DNA of 64,000 bases from Phycicoccus sonneratiae. Its GTDB lineage: Bacteria > Actinomycetota > Actinomycetes > Actinomycetales > Dermatophilaceae. The translations under genes were made by a program, and so were the position numbers. Of the stretch, positions 27,438 through 36,496 are shown piece by piece. The stretch spans positions 124,001 through 188,000 of the forward strand of contig NZ_JAFDVD010000015.1 in the NCBI RefSeq assembly GCF_016887965.1. The letters are read 5' to 3'. Below the pieces are notes generated by a model. The model had not been told where the DNA came from. It did not search any database and saw only the letters and a program-made list of their open reading frames with translations. How positions within the stretch are numbered: position 1 is the stretch's first letter; each line of letters starts with the position of its first letter.

Positions 27438-27853
27438 CGGTCCTCCCGGCAGGTACGGCACAGGCCGTGGATGGCGGCGTGGCTGACGTCGGCGGCGAAG
27501 CCGAGGCGGTCGTCGATGCGCGCGACGAGCTCGTCGGCGGCCTCGAGCGGGACCTCGCCGACCCAGCCGCAGCCCCGGCAGACGACGTGGACGTGGGTGG
27601 CGTGCTCGGCGAGGTGGTAGCTCGGGGCGCGGTGGTCGACGTGGGTGTGCCCGACGAGCCCCAGCTCCTGGAGCGCGTCGAGCGAGCGGTAGACGGTCGA
27701 CACCGGCAGAGAGCCCCCGCCGTCGCCGGCCACGGAGTCGGCGACCTCGTCGGGCGTGGCGTGCCCGAGCCGCCCCACGGCGGCCAGCACACGTTCGCGC
27801 TGCGTCGTGAGGCGCTTTCCGTGCGCCCGCAGCCGGGCCCCGAGGTCGCTCAC
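27434..27853 (-). CDS. Fur-family metalloregulator
   Basis: A 139-aa Fur-family repressor. The winged helix reads RLTTQRERVLAAVGRLGHATPDEV, with recognition helix LPVSTVYRSLDALQELGL. The metal-binding segment HLAEHATHVHVVCRGCGWVGEV and the C-terminal CRTC pair form the structural zinc site. It could be a zinc (Zur) or iron regulator; the sequence does not settle this. GTG 27853 has TACATT (27860-27865) ending 6 nt upstream. It is coupled to ygfZ and divergent from the LCP gene, whose -10 lies 35 bp away. Confidence 0.9.
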   Translation of the reverse strand: MSDLGARLRAHGKRLTTQRERVLAAVGRLGHATPDEVADSVAGDGGGSLPVSTVYRSLDALQELGLVGHTHVDHRAPSYHLAEHATHVHVVCRGCGWVGEVPLEAADELVARIDDRLGFAADVSHAAIHGLCRTCREDR

Positions 27854-27911
27854 CCCTCCAATGTAGGCCGGACCGGCGGACGCGACGGCGACGGCTCCTT
27901 AGACTGACGTG

Positions 27912-28982
27912 GTGACGGACCAGGACCTCGACCTCTTCGGCTCCGGCGGTGCCGACGCCGACGACGCCCCCGACGAGGGCGCCGACGAGCCTCGCCGACC
28001 CCGCCGGCGGGGTCGGCGGGTGCTCCTCGTCCTCGTCAGCCTCCTCGTCCTCGTCCTCGTCGCGGTGGCCGGCTTCGTCGGCTACCTCGGCTGGCGGGTC
28101 AACGACAACGTCACCCAGGCCGAGCTGCTGCCGACCGCCGCCCCGCCGACCGTCGACGCCGAGGGCGACCCCATCCAGGTCCCGGCCTCCGGCAACGGCA
28201 CCAACTTCCTCCTCGTCGGCGCCGACAGCCGCGGCCCCAACGACCGCGGGCGCGCCGACGTCATCGTCCTCGTCCACGTCCCGGCCGACCCCACCGCCAT
28301 CCAGATGGTCCACTTCCCCCGCGACCTCTACGTCTCGATCCCCGGCCACGGCAAGAACAAGATCAACGCCGCGTACGCGTTCGGGGGCGAGCCGCTGCTC
28401 GTCGAGACCATCCAGAACCTCGTCGGCATCAAGATCGACCACGTCGCCCGCACCGACTTCGACGGCTTCAAGGGGATGACCGACGCCGTCGGCGGCGTGC
28501 GCGTGTACGCCGAGGAGGGCAACGACGCCTCCGGCAACGGCGGCAAGGCCATCCAGAAGGGCTGGAACGAGCTGAACGGCGAGCAGGCGCTGGCGTTCGT
28601 CCGCGAGCGCTACGAGCTGAGCGAGGGCGACATCTCCCGCGGGCGCCGGCAGATGGCCTTCGTCAAGGCGCTGCTCCTCAAGGCCACGAGCAAGCAGACC
28701 ATCACCAACCCGCTGGCCATCGCCCGCTTCACCGACGCCGCGACGAAGAACCTCGTCGTCGACAAGGGCCTGTCCATCGGCGCGATGAAGGACTACGCGC
28801 TGCTGCTGCGCCACATCCGGTCCTCCGACGTCGTCTTCGCGACCGCGCCGTTCACCGGCTTCGGGATGGACCCGGTGGCGGGCAGCATCGACATCGTCGA
28901 CACCAAGGGCATGAAGCTGCTCGGCGAGGCGCTGCGCAAGGACCAGATGGACGACTACCTCGACGTGTTCGTCACGCCCTGA
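27912..28982 (+). CDS. LytR-CpsA-Psr family protein
   Basis: A 356-aa cell-wall protein of the LCP family, which attaches anionic glycopolymers from lipid carriers to peptidoglycan. A charged cytosolic N-terminus (about 35 residues) and one membrane helix (VLLVLVSLLVLVLVAVAGF) precede the extracellular LCP domain. LCP motifs are GADSRGPNDRGRADVIV, HFPRDLYVSIPG, KINAAYAFGG and the Arg-rich ISRGRRQMAFVKA. GTG 27912 was preferred to GTG 27909 because TAGACT (27900-27905) ends 6 nt before it. It converges on the FABP gene. Confidence 0.9.
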   Translation: MTDQDLDLFGSGGADADDAPDEGADEPRRPRRRGRRVLLVLVSLLVLVLVAVAGFVGYLGWRVNDNVTQAELLPTAAPPTVDAEGDPIQVPASGNGTNFLLVGADSRGPNDRGRADVIVLVHVPADPTAIQMVHFPRDLYVSIPGHGKNKINAAYAFGGEPLLVETIQNLVGIKIDHVARTDFDGFKGMTDAVGGVRVYAEEGNDASGNGGKAIQKGWNELNGEQALAFVRERYELSEGDISRGRRQMAFVKALLLKATSKQTITNPLAIARFTDAATKNLVVDKGLSIGAMKDYALLLRHIRSSDVVFATAPFTGFGMDPVAGSIDIVDTKGMKLLGEALRKDQMDDYLDVFVTP

Positions 28983-29021
28983 CGCCCGGACCGCCGCGGG
29001 CCGGCCGGTGGCTCGACCGGG

Positions 29022-29531
29022 TCACTCGACCCGCTTGAGCTCCGCGGAGACGTGCGACTGCAGCGGCTGCCCGACGGCGGCCATGTCCATGACCCACATG
29101 AGGTTGCTGTTGACGTACCCGTAGAGCCGGTGGGCCGCCGTGTACTCCTTGGCGTCGGGGCTGCGCATCACGCCGTCGGTGCGCAGCTCGACCTTGGCCG
29201 GCTCGGCGACCCCGGCGTACATCTCGACGAAGCCGGTGGGGTGGGCGAGCAGCAGCTCGCAGTTCGTGCCGTCGGTGGAGCCGGTGACCGGGCGCCAGAA
29301 GCCGGTCTCGGTGGCCAGCGGGCGCACCTGGTTGCCGTCGTCGTCGAGCAGCCAGGTCCGCGAGTCCCAGCGCAGGAAGCGCCGGCCGTCGTGGCTGCAG
29401 ACGACCTCCTGCCCGAAGCGCACGGACTCGATCGTCGGGTAGCCGACGACGCCGGCGCCCGCCCAGGTACCGACGAGCCAGGCGAGGGGGGCGAGATCCT
29501 CGTGGAGGGAGGTGTCGAGCGTGAAGACCAT
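29022..29531 (-). CDS. FABP-like / nitrobindin (DUF1794) protein
   Basis: A 169-aa ten-stranded beta-barrel of the THAP4/nitrobindin family. The hallmark GxWxGxG reads GTWAGAG near residue 21. EVVCSHDGRRFLRWDSRTW and the C-terminal MWVMDMAAVGQPLQSHVSAEL are also typical. Known members bind ferric haem and act on nitric oxide or peroxynitrite. The ATG at 29531 is preceded at 7 nt by TAGACT (29539-29544), and only 12 bp separate it from the divergent DsrE gene. Confidence 0.88.
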   Translation of the reverse strand: MVFTLDTSLHEDLAPLAWLVGTWAGAGVVGYPTIESVRFGQEVVCSHDGRRFLRWDSRTWLLDDDGNQVRPLATETGFWRPVTGSTDGTNCELLLAHPTGFVEMYAGVAEPAKVELRTDGVMRSPDAKEYTAAHRLYGYVNSNLMWVMDMAAVGQPLQSHVSAELKRVE

Positions 29532-29544
29532 ACGCTCCAGTCTA
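29531..29544. promoter_or_regulatory. overlapping divergent leaderless promoters
   Basis: Plus-strand TACGCT (29531-29536) ends 7 nt before ATG 29544. Minus-strand TAGACT (29544 down to 29539) ends 7 nt before ATG 29531. Each -10 element overlaps the other gene's start codon, so both mRNAs should be leaderless and the two promoters should exclude each other. Confidence 0.6.
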
Positions 29545-29915
29545 TGGATGCCCCGGCCACCACCCTCGTCGTCAAGGTCACCTGCGGCACGGAGGCCCTG
29601 GAGCGCCTTACCCAGGGCTGGACGGTCGCCGCGACGGCGCTGGCCTCCGGGCTCGAGGTCAGCGTCTGGCTCACCGGCGACGCCACGTGGACGGCGGTCC
29701 CGGGCCGGGCCGAGGAGGTCGAGCTGCCCCACTCACCGCCGCTCGCCGAGCTGCGCGACGCCGTCCTCGAGGGCGGCCGGGTGACCGTGTGCGGTCAGTG
29801 CGCCGCCCGCCGGGGGCTCGGGGAGGCGGACCTGCTGCCCGGAGCGGTCGTCCGCGGGGCGGCCGCGTTCGTCGAGGAGGTCGTGGCGCCCGGCGCCCGC
29901 GCGCTCGTCTACTGA
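29544..29915 (+). CDS. DsrE-family protein
   Basis: A 123-aa DsrE/DsrF-like fold. It has an N-terminal beta-strand with Cys (LVVKVTCGTEALERLTQG), then GLEVSVWLTGDATWTAVPG, and a C-terminal CGQCAARRGLGE with a CxxC motif. The family includes sulfur-relay and peroxiredoxin-like proteins; no substrate can be inferred. It has a leaderless-type start with TACGCT 7 nt upstream. It is divergent from the FABP-like gene and converges on the next membrane protein. Confidence 0.82.
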   Translation: MDAPATTLVVKVTCGTEALERLTQGWTVAATALASGLEVSVWLTGDATWTAVPGRAEEVELPHSPPLAELRDAVLEGGRVTVCGQCAARRGLGEADLLPGAVVRGAAAFVEEVVAPGARALVY

Positions 29916-29932
29916 CGCGGGTCGGCCGGGAC

Positions 29933-30844
29933 TCAGCCGACGAGGGCGAGCGAGACGCCGTAGGCGACGACGCCGGTGACGAGCAGCCCGGCCGCGGCCG
30001 CGGAGAGCTGACAGCGCAGGGCCGTGACGGGCGGGAGCACGACGAGGACCCGCCGCATCGCGTGCGAGACCGCGGCCGCGAGCAGGCCGACGAGGGCGGC
30101 GGTGCCGGGCCGCGGGGTGCCGATGACCGAGGCGGCGACGAGGGCGCCGGCCGCCCCGAGGACCATCGCGATCGGCAGCAGCCACGCCTTGACCGCCCCG
30201 AGCCCGGCGCCGAGGTCGGCCACCGCCCCGACGGCGACGGCGACGAGGGCGACCGTGGCGACGTCGGTGGGCCGGGCCGCCCGCGCCAGCGGCAGCCACG
30301 TCGTGCCGACGGCGAGCAGCGCGAGGCCGAAGGCGGTGACGCCGATCGACTCGGTGAGCCGCGGGCGGCCGTCGCGCCGGACGATCTGGTGGACGAACAT
30401 CAGCCCGAGCCCGATGGCGAGCGCGACGGGGACGAGGCGCAGGTAGGGGTCGTCGGTCGGCGCGACGGCGGCCGCGGGCGCGAGGACCGCCGTGACACCC
30501 ACGGCCAGGGCCGAGCCGAACCGGCTCGAGCTGCCGAGCAGCCGCGGCCAGCCCCACGCGAGGACCAGCCCGGTCCAGGCCAGCCCGGCCGCGAGGACGA
30601 GGGGGTCGGTGCGCAGCGCGAGGACGAGCAGCGCGGCGAGGACGACGGTGGCGACGGAGATGACCGGGCGCGGCACGGTGGCCATCTCGGGGAGGACCGG
30701 ATGCCTCAGGAGCGCCTCGCGGCGGGCCCGTCGGCTGGCCCGCGTCTCGGCCGCGGCACCGGCGGCGTCCGGCTCGACGGCCGGCTCGGCGACGGCGTCG
30801 TCCGCCGGCTCGGCCACCCGCTCCTGCTCCTCCACGTCGCGCAT
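29933..30844 (-). CDS. polytopic membrane protein
   Basis: A 303-aa protein with an acidic Ala/Glu N-terminal tail of about 50 residues, then roughly nine hydrophobic segments ([51 protein letters not shown] and others). No transporter signature is recognised. It begins 7 bp after the moaD-like stop, so the two probably share an mRNA. ATG 30844 (MRDVEEQ) was chosen as the first start after that stop; its ribosome site (GCGAGG) is weak. Function unknown. Confidence 0.75.
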   Translation of the reverse strand: MRDVEEQERVAEPADDAVAEPAVEPDAAGAAAETRASRRARREALLRHPVLPEMATVPRPVISVATVVLAALLVLALRTDPLVLAAGLAWTGLVLAWGWPRLLGSSSRFGSALAVGVTAVLAPAAAVAPTDDPYLRLVPVALAIGLGLMFVHQIVRRDGRPRLTESIGVTAFGLALLAVGTTWLPLARAARPTDVATVALVAVAVGAVADLGAGLGAVKAWLLPIAMVLGAAGALVAASVIGTPRPGTAALVGLLAAAVSHAMRRVLVVLPPVTALRCQLSAAAAGLLVTGVVAYGVSLALVG

Positions 30845-30851
30845 CCTCGCA

Positions 30852-31151
30852 TCACCCACCGGCGAACGGCGGGAGCACCTCGACGAGGGCCCCGGGCGGC
30901 ACCGGGTCGGTTCCGGAGGCGGCGAGCCCGTCGACGAGGACCGAGCAGACGGGCAGCACCTCGGCCAGGCCCGGACGGGCCGCGGCGAGCGCGGCGACGA
31001 GGCCCTCGACGGTCGGCGGGGCGGCGAGCACCTCGCCGTCGACCCCGGCGGCCGCGCGGGCGCCGGCCCAGTACCGGACGCTGACGGTCGCCGACGAGCC
31101 GTCCTCGGCCGTCGTCCCACTGGAGGTCGATGCCCCGTGCCGTGCGTCCAT
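30852..31151 (-). CDS. MoaD/ThiS-family sulfur-carrier protein
   Basis: A 99-aa ubiquitin-like protein that ends in the required Gly-Gly ([10 protein letters not shown]). [19 protein letters not shown] and [20 protein letters not shown] match the beta-grasp fold. Known members carry sulfur as a C-terminal thiocarboxylate for molybdopterin or thiamine synthesis. No other moa or thi gene is in this window, so the pathway is open. It is divergent from glnR with 21 bp between start codons. Confidence 0.8.
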   Translation of the reverse strand: MDARHGASTSSGTTAEDGSSATVSVRYWAGARAAAGVDGEVLAAPPTVEGLVAALAAARPGLAEVLPVCSVLVDGLAASGTDPVPPGALVEVLPPFAGG

Positions 31152-31172
31152 GACCGCCTATCCTGTGGGGCG

Positions 31173-31880
31173 ATGGCCCACCTGTTGCTGTTGACGAACA
31201 CCTTGGCTCCCAGCGCCGAGGTCCTTCCGGCGCTCGGGCTCCTCAGCCACCATGTTCGCATCCTCCCGGCGGAGGCGTCGGCGCTGGTCGACGCCCCGGA
31301 GGCCGACGCCGTCCTCGTCGACGCCCGCCGCGAGCTCGCGATGGCCAAGTCGCTGTGCCGCGTCCTCACGACCACCGGGGTCTCCGCGCCGCTGCTCGTC
31401 GTCGTCACCGAGGGCGGGCTCGCGGGGCTCACCGCCGAGTGGGGTGTCGACGACGTCCTCCTCGACACCGCCGGGCCGGCCGAGGTCGAGGCCCGCCTGC
31501 GGCTGGCCGTCGGGCGTCGCGCCGAGGCCGAGGAGGACGAGGTCGGGCCGATCACCGCCGGTGCGCTCGTCATCGACGAGACGACGTACTCGGTGCGGCT
31601 GCGCGGGAGGCTGCTCGACCTCACGTACAAGGAGTTCGAGCTCCTCAAGTACCTCGCGCAGCACCCGGGGCGCGTCTTCACCCGCTCCCAGCTGCTCCAG
31701 GAGGTCTGGGGCTACGACTACTTCGGGGGCACCCGCACCGTCGACGTCCACGTGCGCCGGCTGCGCGCCAAGCTCGGCACCGAGCACGAGCTGCTCATCG
31801 GCACGGTCCGCAACGTCGGGTACCGCTTCGTCCCCGAGGTCGCCGCCGAGCTCGAGGAGCTCGAGGAGGTCGACGGCTGA
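31173..31880 (+). CDS. glnR: nitrogen regulator GlnR
   Basis: An OmpR-type winged-helix regulator of 235 aa with an atypical receiver domain, as in actinobacterial Gln[20 protein letters not shown] keeps the central Asp but lacks the usual acidic pocket residues at the N-terminus (HLLLLTNTL). The C-terminal domain has [38 protein letters not shown] and [12 protein letters not shown]. It governs nitrogen-assimilation genes in relatives. ATG 31173 follows TATCCT (31159-31164) by 8 nt. mshD starts 1 bp after its stop, as in an operon. Confidence 0.9.
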   Translation: MAHLLLLTNTLAPSAEVLPALGLLSHHVRILPAEASALVDAPEADAVLVDARRELAMAKSLCRVLTTTGVSAPLLVVVTEGGLAGLTAEWGVDDVLLDTAGPAEVEARLRLAVGRRAEAEEDEVGPITAGALVIDETTYSVRLRGRLLDLTYKEFELLKYLAQHPGRVFTRSQLLQEVWGYDYFGGTRTVDVHVRRLRAKLGTEHELLIGTVRNVGYRFVPEVAAELEELEEVDG

Positions 31881-31881
31881 C

Positions 31882-32907
31882 GTGCCGGTCACCGAGCGGC
31901 TCGAGGCCGTCGACGACGCCACCGCGCACGAGGCCCGCGAGCTGTGGGACCGCGCGGAGGCGGCCGACGGCGTCGGGGCGGTGTCGGAGGCGTTCCGGAT
32001 GGCGCTCGGGGCGGCGCGGGCGGGTGTCGTCCACCTGCTGCGGCGCGACGACGCGGGGCAGCTCGTCGGGTATGCCCAGGTCGCGTCGGCGGGCACGTCC
32101 GACGCCGTCGCCGAGCTCGTCGTCGACCCCGCGGCGCGGCGCGCGGGGCACGGCCGGGCGCTGCTCGACGCGGCGCTGGCCGAGGGCACGCGGTCGGTCT
32201 GGGCCCACGGGGACCTCGACGCCGCGCGCTCGCTGGCGGCAACGGCCGGGCTGGCGCGCACCCGCGAGCTCTTCCGGATGGCCCGCCCGCTGACGTCCGC
32301 GGATGCCAACGATCCCGTTCTCCCGCAGGGCTACTCGGTGCGCGCGTTCGAGCCGGGGCGCGACGACGAGGACTGGGTCCGGCTCAACGCGGCCGCGTTC
32401 GCGAGCCATCCCGAGCAGGGCCGGCTGACCGTCGAGGACCTCCATGAGCGGATGTCGCAGCCGTGGTTCGACGCCTCGGGGTTCCTCCTCGTCGAGCGCG
32501 AGGGCCGGGTGGTCGCCTTCCACTGGACCAAGGTCGAGCCCGGCAGTTCTTCCGGGCGGGCCCACGGAGCCGGGACGGACGAAGTCCGGCACGGGACCGG
32601 GCGGGGCCCCGGTTCCGGTCCGAACGCAGTGAGGAGCGGGACCGGGGCCCCGCCCGGTTCCGGTCCGAACGCAGTGAGGAGCGGGACCGGGGAGGTGTAC
32701 GTCGTCGGGGTCGACCCGGCCGAGCAGGGGCACGGCCTGGGCGGGCCGCTGACCGCCCTCGGGCTGGCCCACCTCGCGCGGCAGGGCCTGGCCGAGGTCG
32801 AGCTCTACGTCGACGGCGACAACACCGCCGCCCGGCGCACCTACGCGCGCCTCGGCTTCGAGGACGCCGCCGTCGACGTGCAGTACACGGCCCCGCCGCC
32901 CCCCTGA
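31882..32907 (+). CDS. mshD: mycothiol synthase MshD with an in-frame repeat insertion
   Basis: The last mycothiol enzyme, acetylating Cys-GlcN-Ins with acetyl-CoA; 341 aa with two GNAT domains. The N-terminal GNAT shows VDPAARRAGHGRALLDAAL and the C-terminal one VVGVDPAEQGHGLGGPLTAL and YVDGDNTAARRTYARLGF. The protein is longer than the usual 300-315 aa. About 45 extra residues lie between FHWTKVEPG and EVYVVGVDP (near residues 221-270), including two copies of GSGPNAVRSGTG 15 residues apart. The reading frame is intact and the catalytic motifs flank the insert. GTG 31882 is coupled to glnR. Confidence 0.9.
   Translation: MPVTERLEAVDDATAHEARELWDRAEAADGVGAVSEAFRMALGAARAGVVHLLRRDDAGQLVGYAQVASAGTSDAVAELVVDPAARRAGHGRALLDAALAEGTRSVWAHGDLDAARSLAATAGLARTRELFRMARPLTSADANDPVLPQGYSVRAFEPGRDDEDWVRLNAAAFASHPEQGRLTVEDLHERMSQPWFDASGFLLVEREGRVVAFHWTKVEPGSSSGRAHGAGTDEVRHGTGRGPGSGPNAVRSGTGAPPGSGPNAVRSGTGEVYVVGVDPAEQGHGLGGPLTALGLAHLARQGLAEVELYVDGDNTAARRTYARLGFEDAAVDVQYTAPPPP
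32607..32692 (+). repeat. palindromic tandem repeat inside mshD
   Basis: A 37-nt unit occurs at 32611-32647 and 32656-32692, identical by eye, with a 45-bp (15-codon) period. The unit runs from GGTTCCGG through GAACGCAGTGAGG to GACCGGGG. Each copy is flanked by CCCCGGT/ACCGGGG arms. The insert keeps mshD in frame. More degenerate GGGACCGG fragments extend upstream to about 32545. Confidence 0.85.
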
Positions 32908-32914
32908 CCCATCC

Positions 32915-32961
32915 GGTCGAGGTGAAACCCGACCTCATCCGGGTCGCCTTTCACCTCGACC
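32915..32961. terminator. hairpin terminator, dispersed copy A2
   Basis: Thirteen-bp perfect arms GGTCGAGGTGAAA (32915-32927) and TTTCACCTCGACC (32949-32961) with an inner CGACC/GGTCG stem. The first 20 bp equal those at 2696-2715. It lies 8 bp after the mshD stop, ahead of a gene with its own -10 element. Confidence 0.75.
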
Positions 32962-33013
32962 CGGGCGCTGCGCCCGAGTGGCGCGGACCCCGCGACGGGG
33001 GGACAGTGCGGGG

Positions 33014-34117
33014 ATGCGCGCGATCCTCCGCACCGTCCTGACCACCGTCTCCGCCGCCGCCCTCGTGGCCGGCCCCGTCGCCCTCGCCGCACCCGCCGGG
33101 GCGGACGGACACCACGACCGCGGGCACACCCCGCGCTTCACCACGCGCGTCCTCGACCCGGACCAGTCCTTCCGCGGGCTCGACGCCGTCGACGCACGGA
33201 CGGCCTGGGTGAGCGGGGGCAGCATCACCGAGGGCGGGGCGGGCGGGGTCTGGCGCACCACCGACGGCGGGGCGCACTGGCAGGACGTCTCGCCGCCGCA
33301 GACCACGGGCCTGAACTTCCGTGACGTCGAGGCCCGCAGCGCCACCGAGGCGAGCATCCTCTCGATCGGCCCGGGCGAGGACTCGCGCATCCTCCGGACG
33401 ACCGACGGCGGGCGGACCTGGACCGAGACCTTCCGCAACACCGAACCGACCGCCTTCTACAACTGCCTCGCGTTCTTCCCCGGCGGGCGGCACGGCCTGG
33501 CCGTCAGCGACCCCGTCGACGGGCACTTCCGCATCGCCGCCACCGACGACGGCGGCCGCTCCTGGCGGGTCCTGCCGAGCCGCGGGATGCCCGAGGCCGA
33601 CGGCGAGGCGAACTTCTCCGCGAGCGGCGAGTGCCTCACCGTCTCCGGCCACGACGCGTGGTTCGGCTCCGGCGGCGAGCGCTCGCGCGTCTTCCACTCC
33701 ACCGACCTCGGCCGCACCTGGCGCGCGGCGCCCTCGCGCATCCCGCCGGGCGAGGCGGCCGGCGTCTTCGCCCTCGCCTTCCGCACCCCGCACCAGGGCA
33801 TCGCCGTCGGCGGTGACTTCGCGGCCCCGGACGACGGCGCCGACGCCGTGAGCACCACCCGCGACGGCCGCACGTGGCGCGGCGCCGGCGACCTCGAGCA
33901 CCTCGGCGAGGACGTCACCTGGCTGCCGGGCACTCGCTCCGCCGTCCTCGTCGTCGGCGAGTCCGGCGAGGTCGGCGGCGTCAGCGTCAGCCCCGATGGC
34001 GGGCACCACTGGGTGCGGCTGTCCGACACCGGCTTCCACACCCTCGACTGCACGGCGGACGGCTCGTGCTGGGCGGCCGGAGGGGCCGGCGGGGTCGCTC
34101 GGGCTTCCGTGCGCTGA
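33014..34117 (+). CDS. secreted BNR/Asp-box repeat protein
   Basis: A 367-aa exported protein. The signal peptide (about 30 residues) ends near APAGADG. Six BNR/Asp-box motifs are spaced along the mature part: [39 protein letters not shown] and SPDGGHHW. This pattern indicates a beta-propeller like sialidases or YCF48/photosystem II stability factors. No sialidase catalytic residues are obvious, so it may only bind partners. ATG 33014 has GACAGT ending 6 nt upstream. It stands alone upstream of ppk1. Confidence 0.85.
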   Translation: MRAILRTVLTTVSAAALVAGPVALAAPAGADGHHDRGHTPRFTTRVLDPDQSFRGLDAVDARTAWVSGGSITEGGAGGVWRTTDGGAHWQDVSPPQTTGLNFRDVEARSATEASILSIGPGEDSRILRTTDGGRTWTETFRNTEPTAFYNCLAFFPGGRHGLAVSDPVDGHFRIAATDDGGRSWRVLPSRGMPEADGEANFSASGECLTVSGHDAWFGSGGERSRVFHSTDLGRTWRAAPSRIPPGEAAGVFALAFRTPHQGIAVGGDFAAPDDGADAVSTTRDGRTWRGAGDLEHLGEDVTWLPGTRSAVLVVGESGEVGGVSVSPDGGHHWVRLSDTGFHTLDCTADGSCWAAGGAGGVARASVR

Positions 34118-34175
34118 GCCGCTCGCCCGCGGGCGAGCCCGCACCGCACGTCCCGGACCTGACAGGATGGAGGCC

Positions 34176-36482
34176 ATGACGGACGAGTCGGGTGTGAGCG
34201 TCGACGAGACCACCGCTCGCGACGCGGCGGCGGACGCATCGGCCGAGGGCACGATCGTCAGCGAGGTCTCCATCGCGAGCGCCTCCGCCACCGAGACGCG
34301 CCACCAGCCGCGCGCCACCAACGGCCGGTTCGTCCGCGGTCCGCACCAGGCCGCCGAGGAGGAGGCCGAGGGGCTGCCCTCCGACCGCTTCCTCGACCGC
34401 GAGATCTCCTGGCTGCAGTTCAACGAGCGCGTCCTCCAGCTGGCGGGCGACGAGAACGTCCCGCTCCTCGAGCGGGCCCGCTACCTCGCGATCTTCGCCT
34501 CGAACCTCGACGAGTTCTTCATGGTCCGGGTCGCCGGGCTCAAGCGGCGCATCGCCACGGGCATCGCCGTCCGCTCGGCCTCCGGGCTCGAGCCGCGCGA
34601 GGTGCTCGAGCAGATCTCCCTCGTCGCCCACGAGCTGATGACGATGCAGGCGCGGGTCTACGCCGAGCAGGTGCGCCCCGCCCTCGAGGAGGAGGGCGTC
34701 TCCATCGTCCGCTGGGACGCCCTGTCCGACGACGAGCGCGACCGTTTGGCCAAGGTCTTCACCGACCGGCTCTTCCCGGTCCTCACCCCGCTGGCCGTCG
34801 ACCCCGCGCACCCGTTCCCGTACATCTCCGGGCTCTCGCTCAACCTCGCGGTCATCCTCGTCAACCCGCGCTCGGGCAAGGAGCACTTCGCCCGCGTCAA
34901 GGTCCCGCCGATGCTGCCGCGGCTGGTGCGCGTCGAGCCGGGGCCGGACGAGTCGCCGCTCGCCGACCTCTACGACACCCGGTTCGTGCCGCTCGAGGAC
35001 GTCATCGCGGCCCACCTCGACCAGCTCTTCCCGGGGATGGAGATCCAGGAGCACTTCACCTTCCGGGTCACCCGCAACGAGGACCTCGAGGTCGAGGAGG
35101 ACGACAACGAGAATCTCCTCACCGCGCTCGAGCGCGAGCTGACCCGGCGCCGCTTCGGCCCGCCGGTCCGCCTCGAGGTCGAGGACGCGATGGACGACCA
35201 CGTCCTCGACCTCATCGTCCGCGAGCTCGGGGTGCACGCCGCCGAGGTCTACCGGCTGCCGGCACCGCTCGACCTGCGCGCGCTCAACGTCATCGCCGAC
35301 CTCGAGCGCTCCGAGCTGCACTTCGAGCCGTTCGTCGCCCGCACCAACGCCGACCTCGCCCCGACCGAGTCGGCCAAGGCGCGCGACATCTTCGCCTCGG
35401 TCCGCAAGCAGGACGTCCTGCTCCAGCACCCGTACGACTCGTTCTCGACGTCGGTGCAGGCCCTCCTCGAGCAGGCCGCCGCCGACCCGCACGTCCTCGC
35501 CATCAAGCAGACGCTCTACCGCACGAGCGGTGACAGCCCGATCATCGACGCCCTCATCGACGCCGCCGAGGCCGGCAAGCAGGTGCTCGCCGTCGTCGAG
35601 ATCAAGGCCCGCTTCGACGAGGAGAACAACATCTCCTGGGCCCGCAAGCTCGAGCACGCCGGCGTCCACGTCGTCTACGGCATCGTCGGGCTGAAGACCC
35701 ACGCCAAGCTCTGCCTCGTCATCCGCCAGGAGGCCGAGGGGATGCGCCGGTACTGCCACGTCGGCACCGGCAACTACAACCCGAAGACCGCCCGGCTCTA
35801 CGAGGACCTCGGGCTGCTCACCGACGACGAGCAGGTCGGCGAGGACCTCTCGAAGCTGTTCAACCAGCTCTCCGGCATCGCGCCGCGCAGCAAGTTCAAG
35901 CGCCTCCTCGTCGCGCCCCGCTCGGTGCGCTCGGGGCTGCAGGCGCACATCGACGCCGAGATCGCCCACGAGCAGGCCGAGCCGGGCAGCGGCCTCATCG
36001 CGTGGAAGGTCAACTCGATCGTCGACGAGCAGCTCATCGACGCCCTGTACCGCGCCTCGCAGTCCGGTGTCACCGTGCAGCTGTGGGTGCGCGGCATCTG
36101 CGCGCTGCGCCCCGGGGTGCCCGGGCTGTCCGAGAGCATCGAGGTGCGCAGCGTCCTCGGCCGCTTCCTCGAGCACTCGCGGGTGTTCTGGTTCGGCGGG
36201 GGCGGCGAGCCCGTGGCCTACATCGGCAGCGCCGACATGATGCACCGCAACCTCGACCGTCGCGTCGAGGCGCTCGTCCGGCTCACCGAGCAGCGCCACC
36301 TCGACGACGTCCGGTCGCTCCTGGAACGCGGGATGTCCGACCGCTACTCGCACTGGGGGCTCGCCGGTGACGGTCGCTGGACGCGCCACCACCTCGACGA
36401 GGAGGGGCAGCCGCTCGAGGACCTCCAGACCGCCCTCGTCGAGATGCACGCCAAGCGGCGTCGCAGGGCCCGGCGGCGCTGA
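34176..36482 (+). CDS. ppk1: polyphosphate kinase 1
   Basis: Reversibly polymerises the terminal phosphate of ATP into polyphosphate; 768 aa. It has an N-terminal extension of about 65 residues, then the helical N domain ([35 protein letters not shown]). The catalytic domains follow, with [11 protein letters not shown] carrying the phosphorylated His and [17 protein letters not shown]. The C-terminal [16 protein letters not shown] completes the site. ATG 34176 is preceded by GGAGG and by CAGGAT ending 7 nt upstream. An in-frame ATG at 34167 is an alternative. It is followed at 14 bp by the mutT1-like gene, as in mycobacteria. Confidence 0.97.
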   Translation: MTDESGVSVDETTARDAAADASAEGTIVSEVSIASASATETRHQPRATNGRFVRGPHQAAEEEAEGLPSDRFLDREISWLQFNERVLQLAGDENVPLLERARYLAIFASNLDEFFMVRVAGLKRRIATGIAVRSASGLEPREVLEQISLVAHELMTMQARVYAEQVRPALEEEGVSIVRWDALSDDERDRLAKVFTDRLFPVLTPLAVDPAHPFPYISGLSLNLAVILVNPRSGKEHFARVKVPPMLPRLVRVEPGPDESPLADLYDTRFVPLEDVIAAHLDQLFPGMEIQEHFTFRVTRNEDLEVEEDDNENLLTALERELTRRRFGPPVRLEVEDAMDDHVLDLIVRELGVHAAEVYRLPAPLDLRALNVIADLERSELHFEPFVARTNADLAPTESAKARDIFASVRKQDVLLQHPYDSFSTSVQALLEQAAADPHVLAIKQTLYRTSGDSPIIDALIDAAEAGKQVLAVVEIKARFDEENNISWARKLEHAGVHVVYGIVGLKTHAKLCLVIRQEAEGMRRYCHVGTGNYNPKTARLYEDLGLLTDDEQVGEDLSKLFNQLSGIAPRSKFKRLLVAPRSVRSGLQAHIDAEIAHEQAEPGSGLIAWKVNSIVDEQLIDALYRASQSGVTVQLWVRGICALRPGVPGLSESIEVRSVLGRFLEHSRVFWFGGGGEPVAYIGSADMMHRNLDRRVEALVRLTEQRHLDDVRSLLERGMSDRYSHWGLAGDGRWTRHHLDEEGQPLEDLQTALVEMHAKRRRRARRR

Positions 36483-36496
36483 GGCTCGGGCCGCAC

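Noticed and set aside
31882-32907. mshD as a pseudogene broken by the repeat insertion
   Set aside because: The frame is intact from start to stop and both GNAT motif sets are present, so it is kept as a functional gene with an insert.
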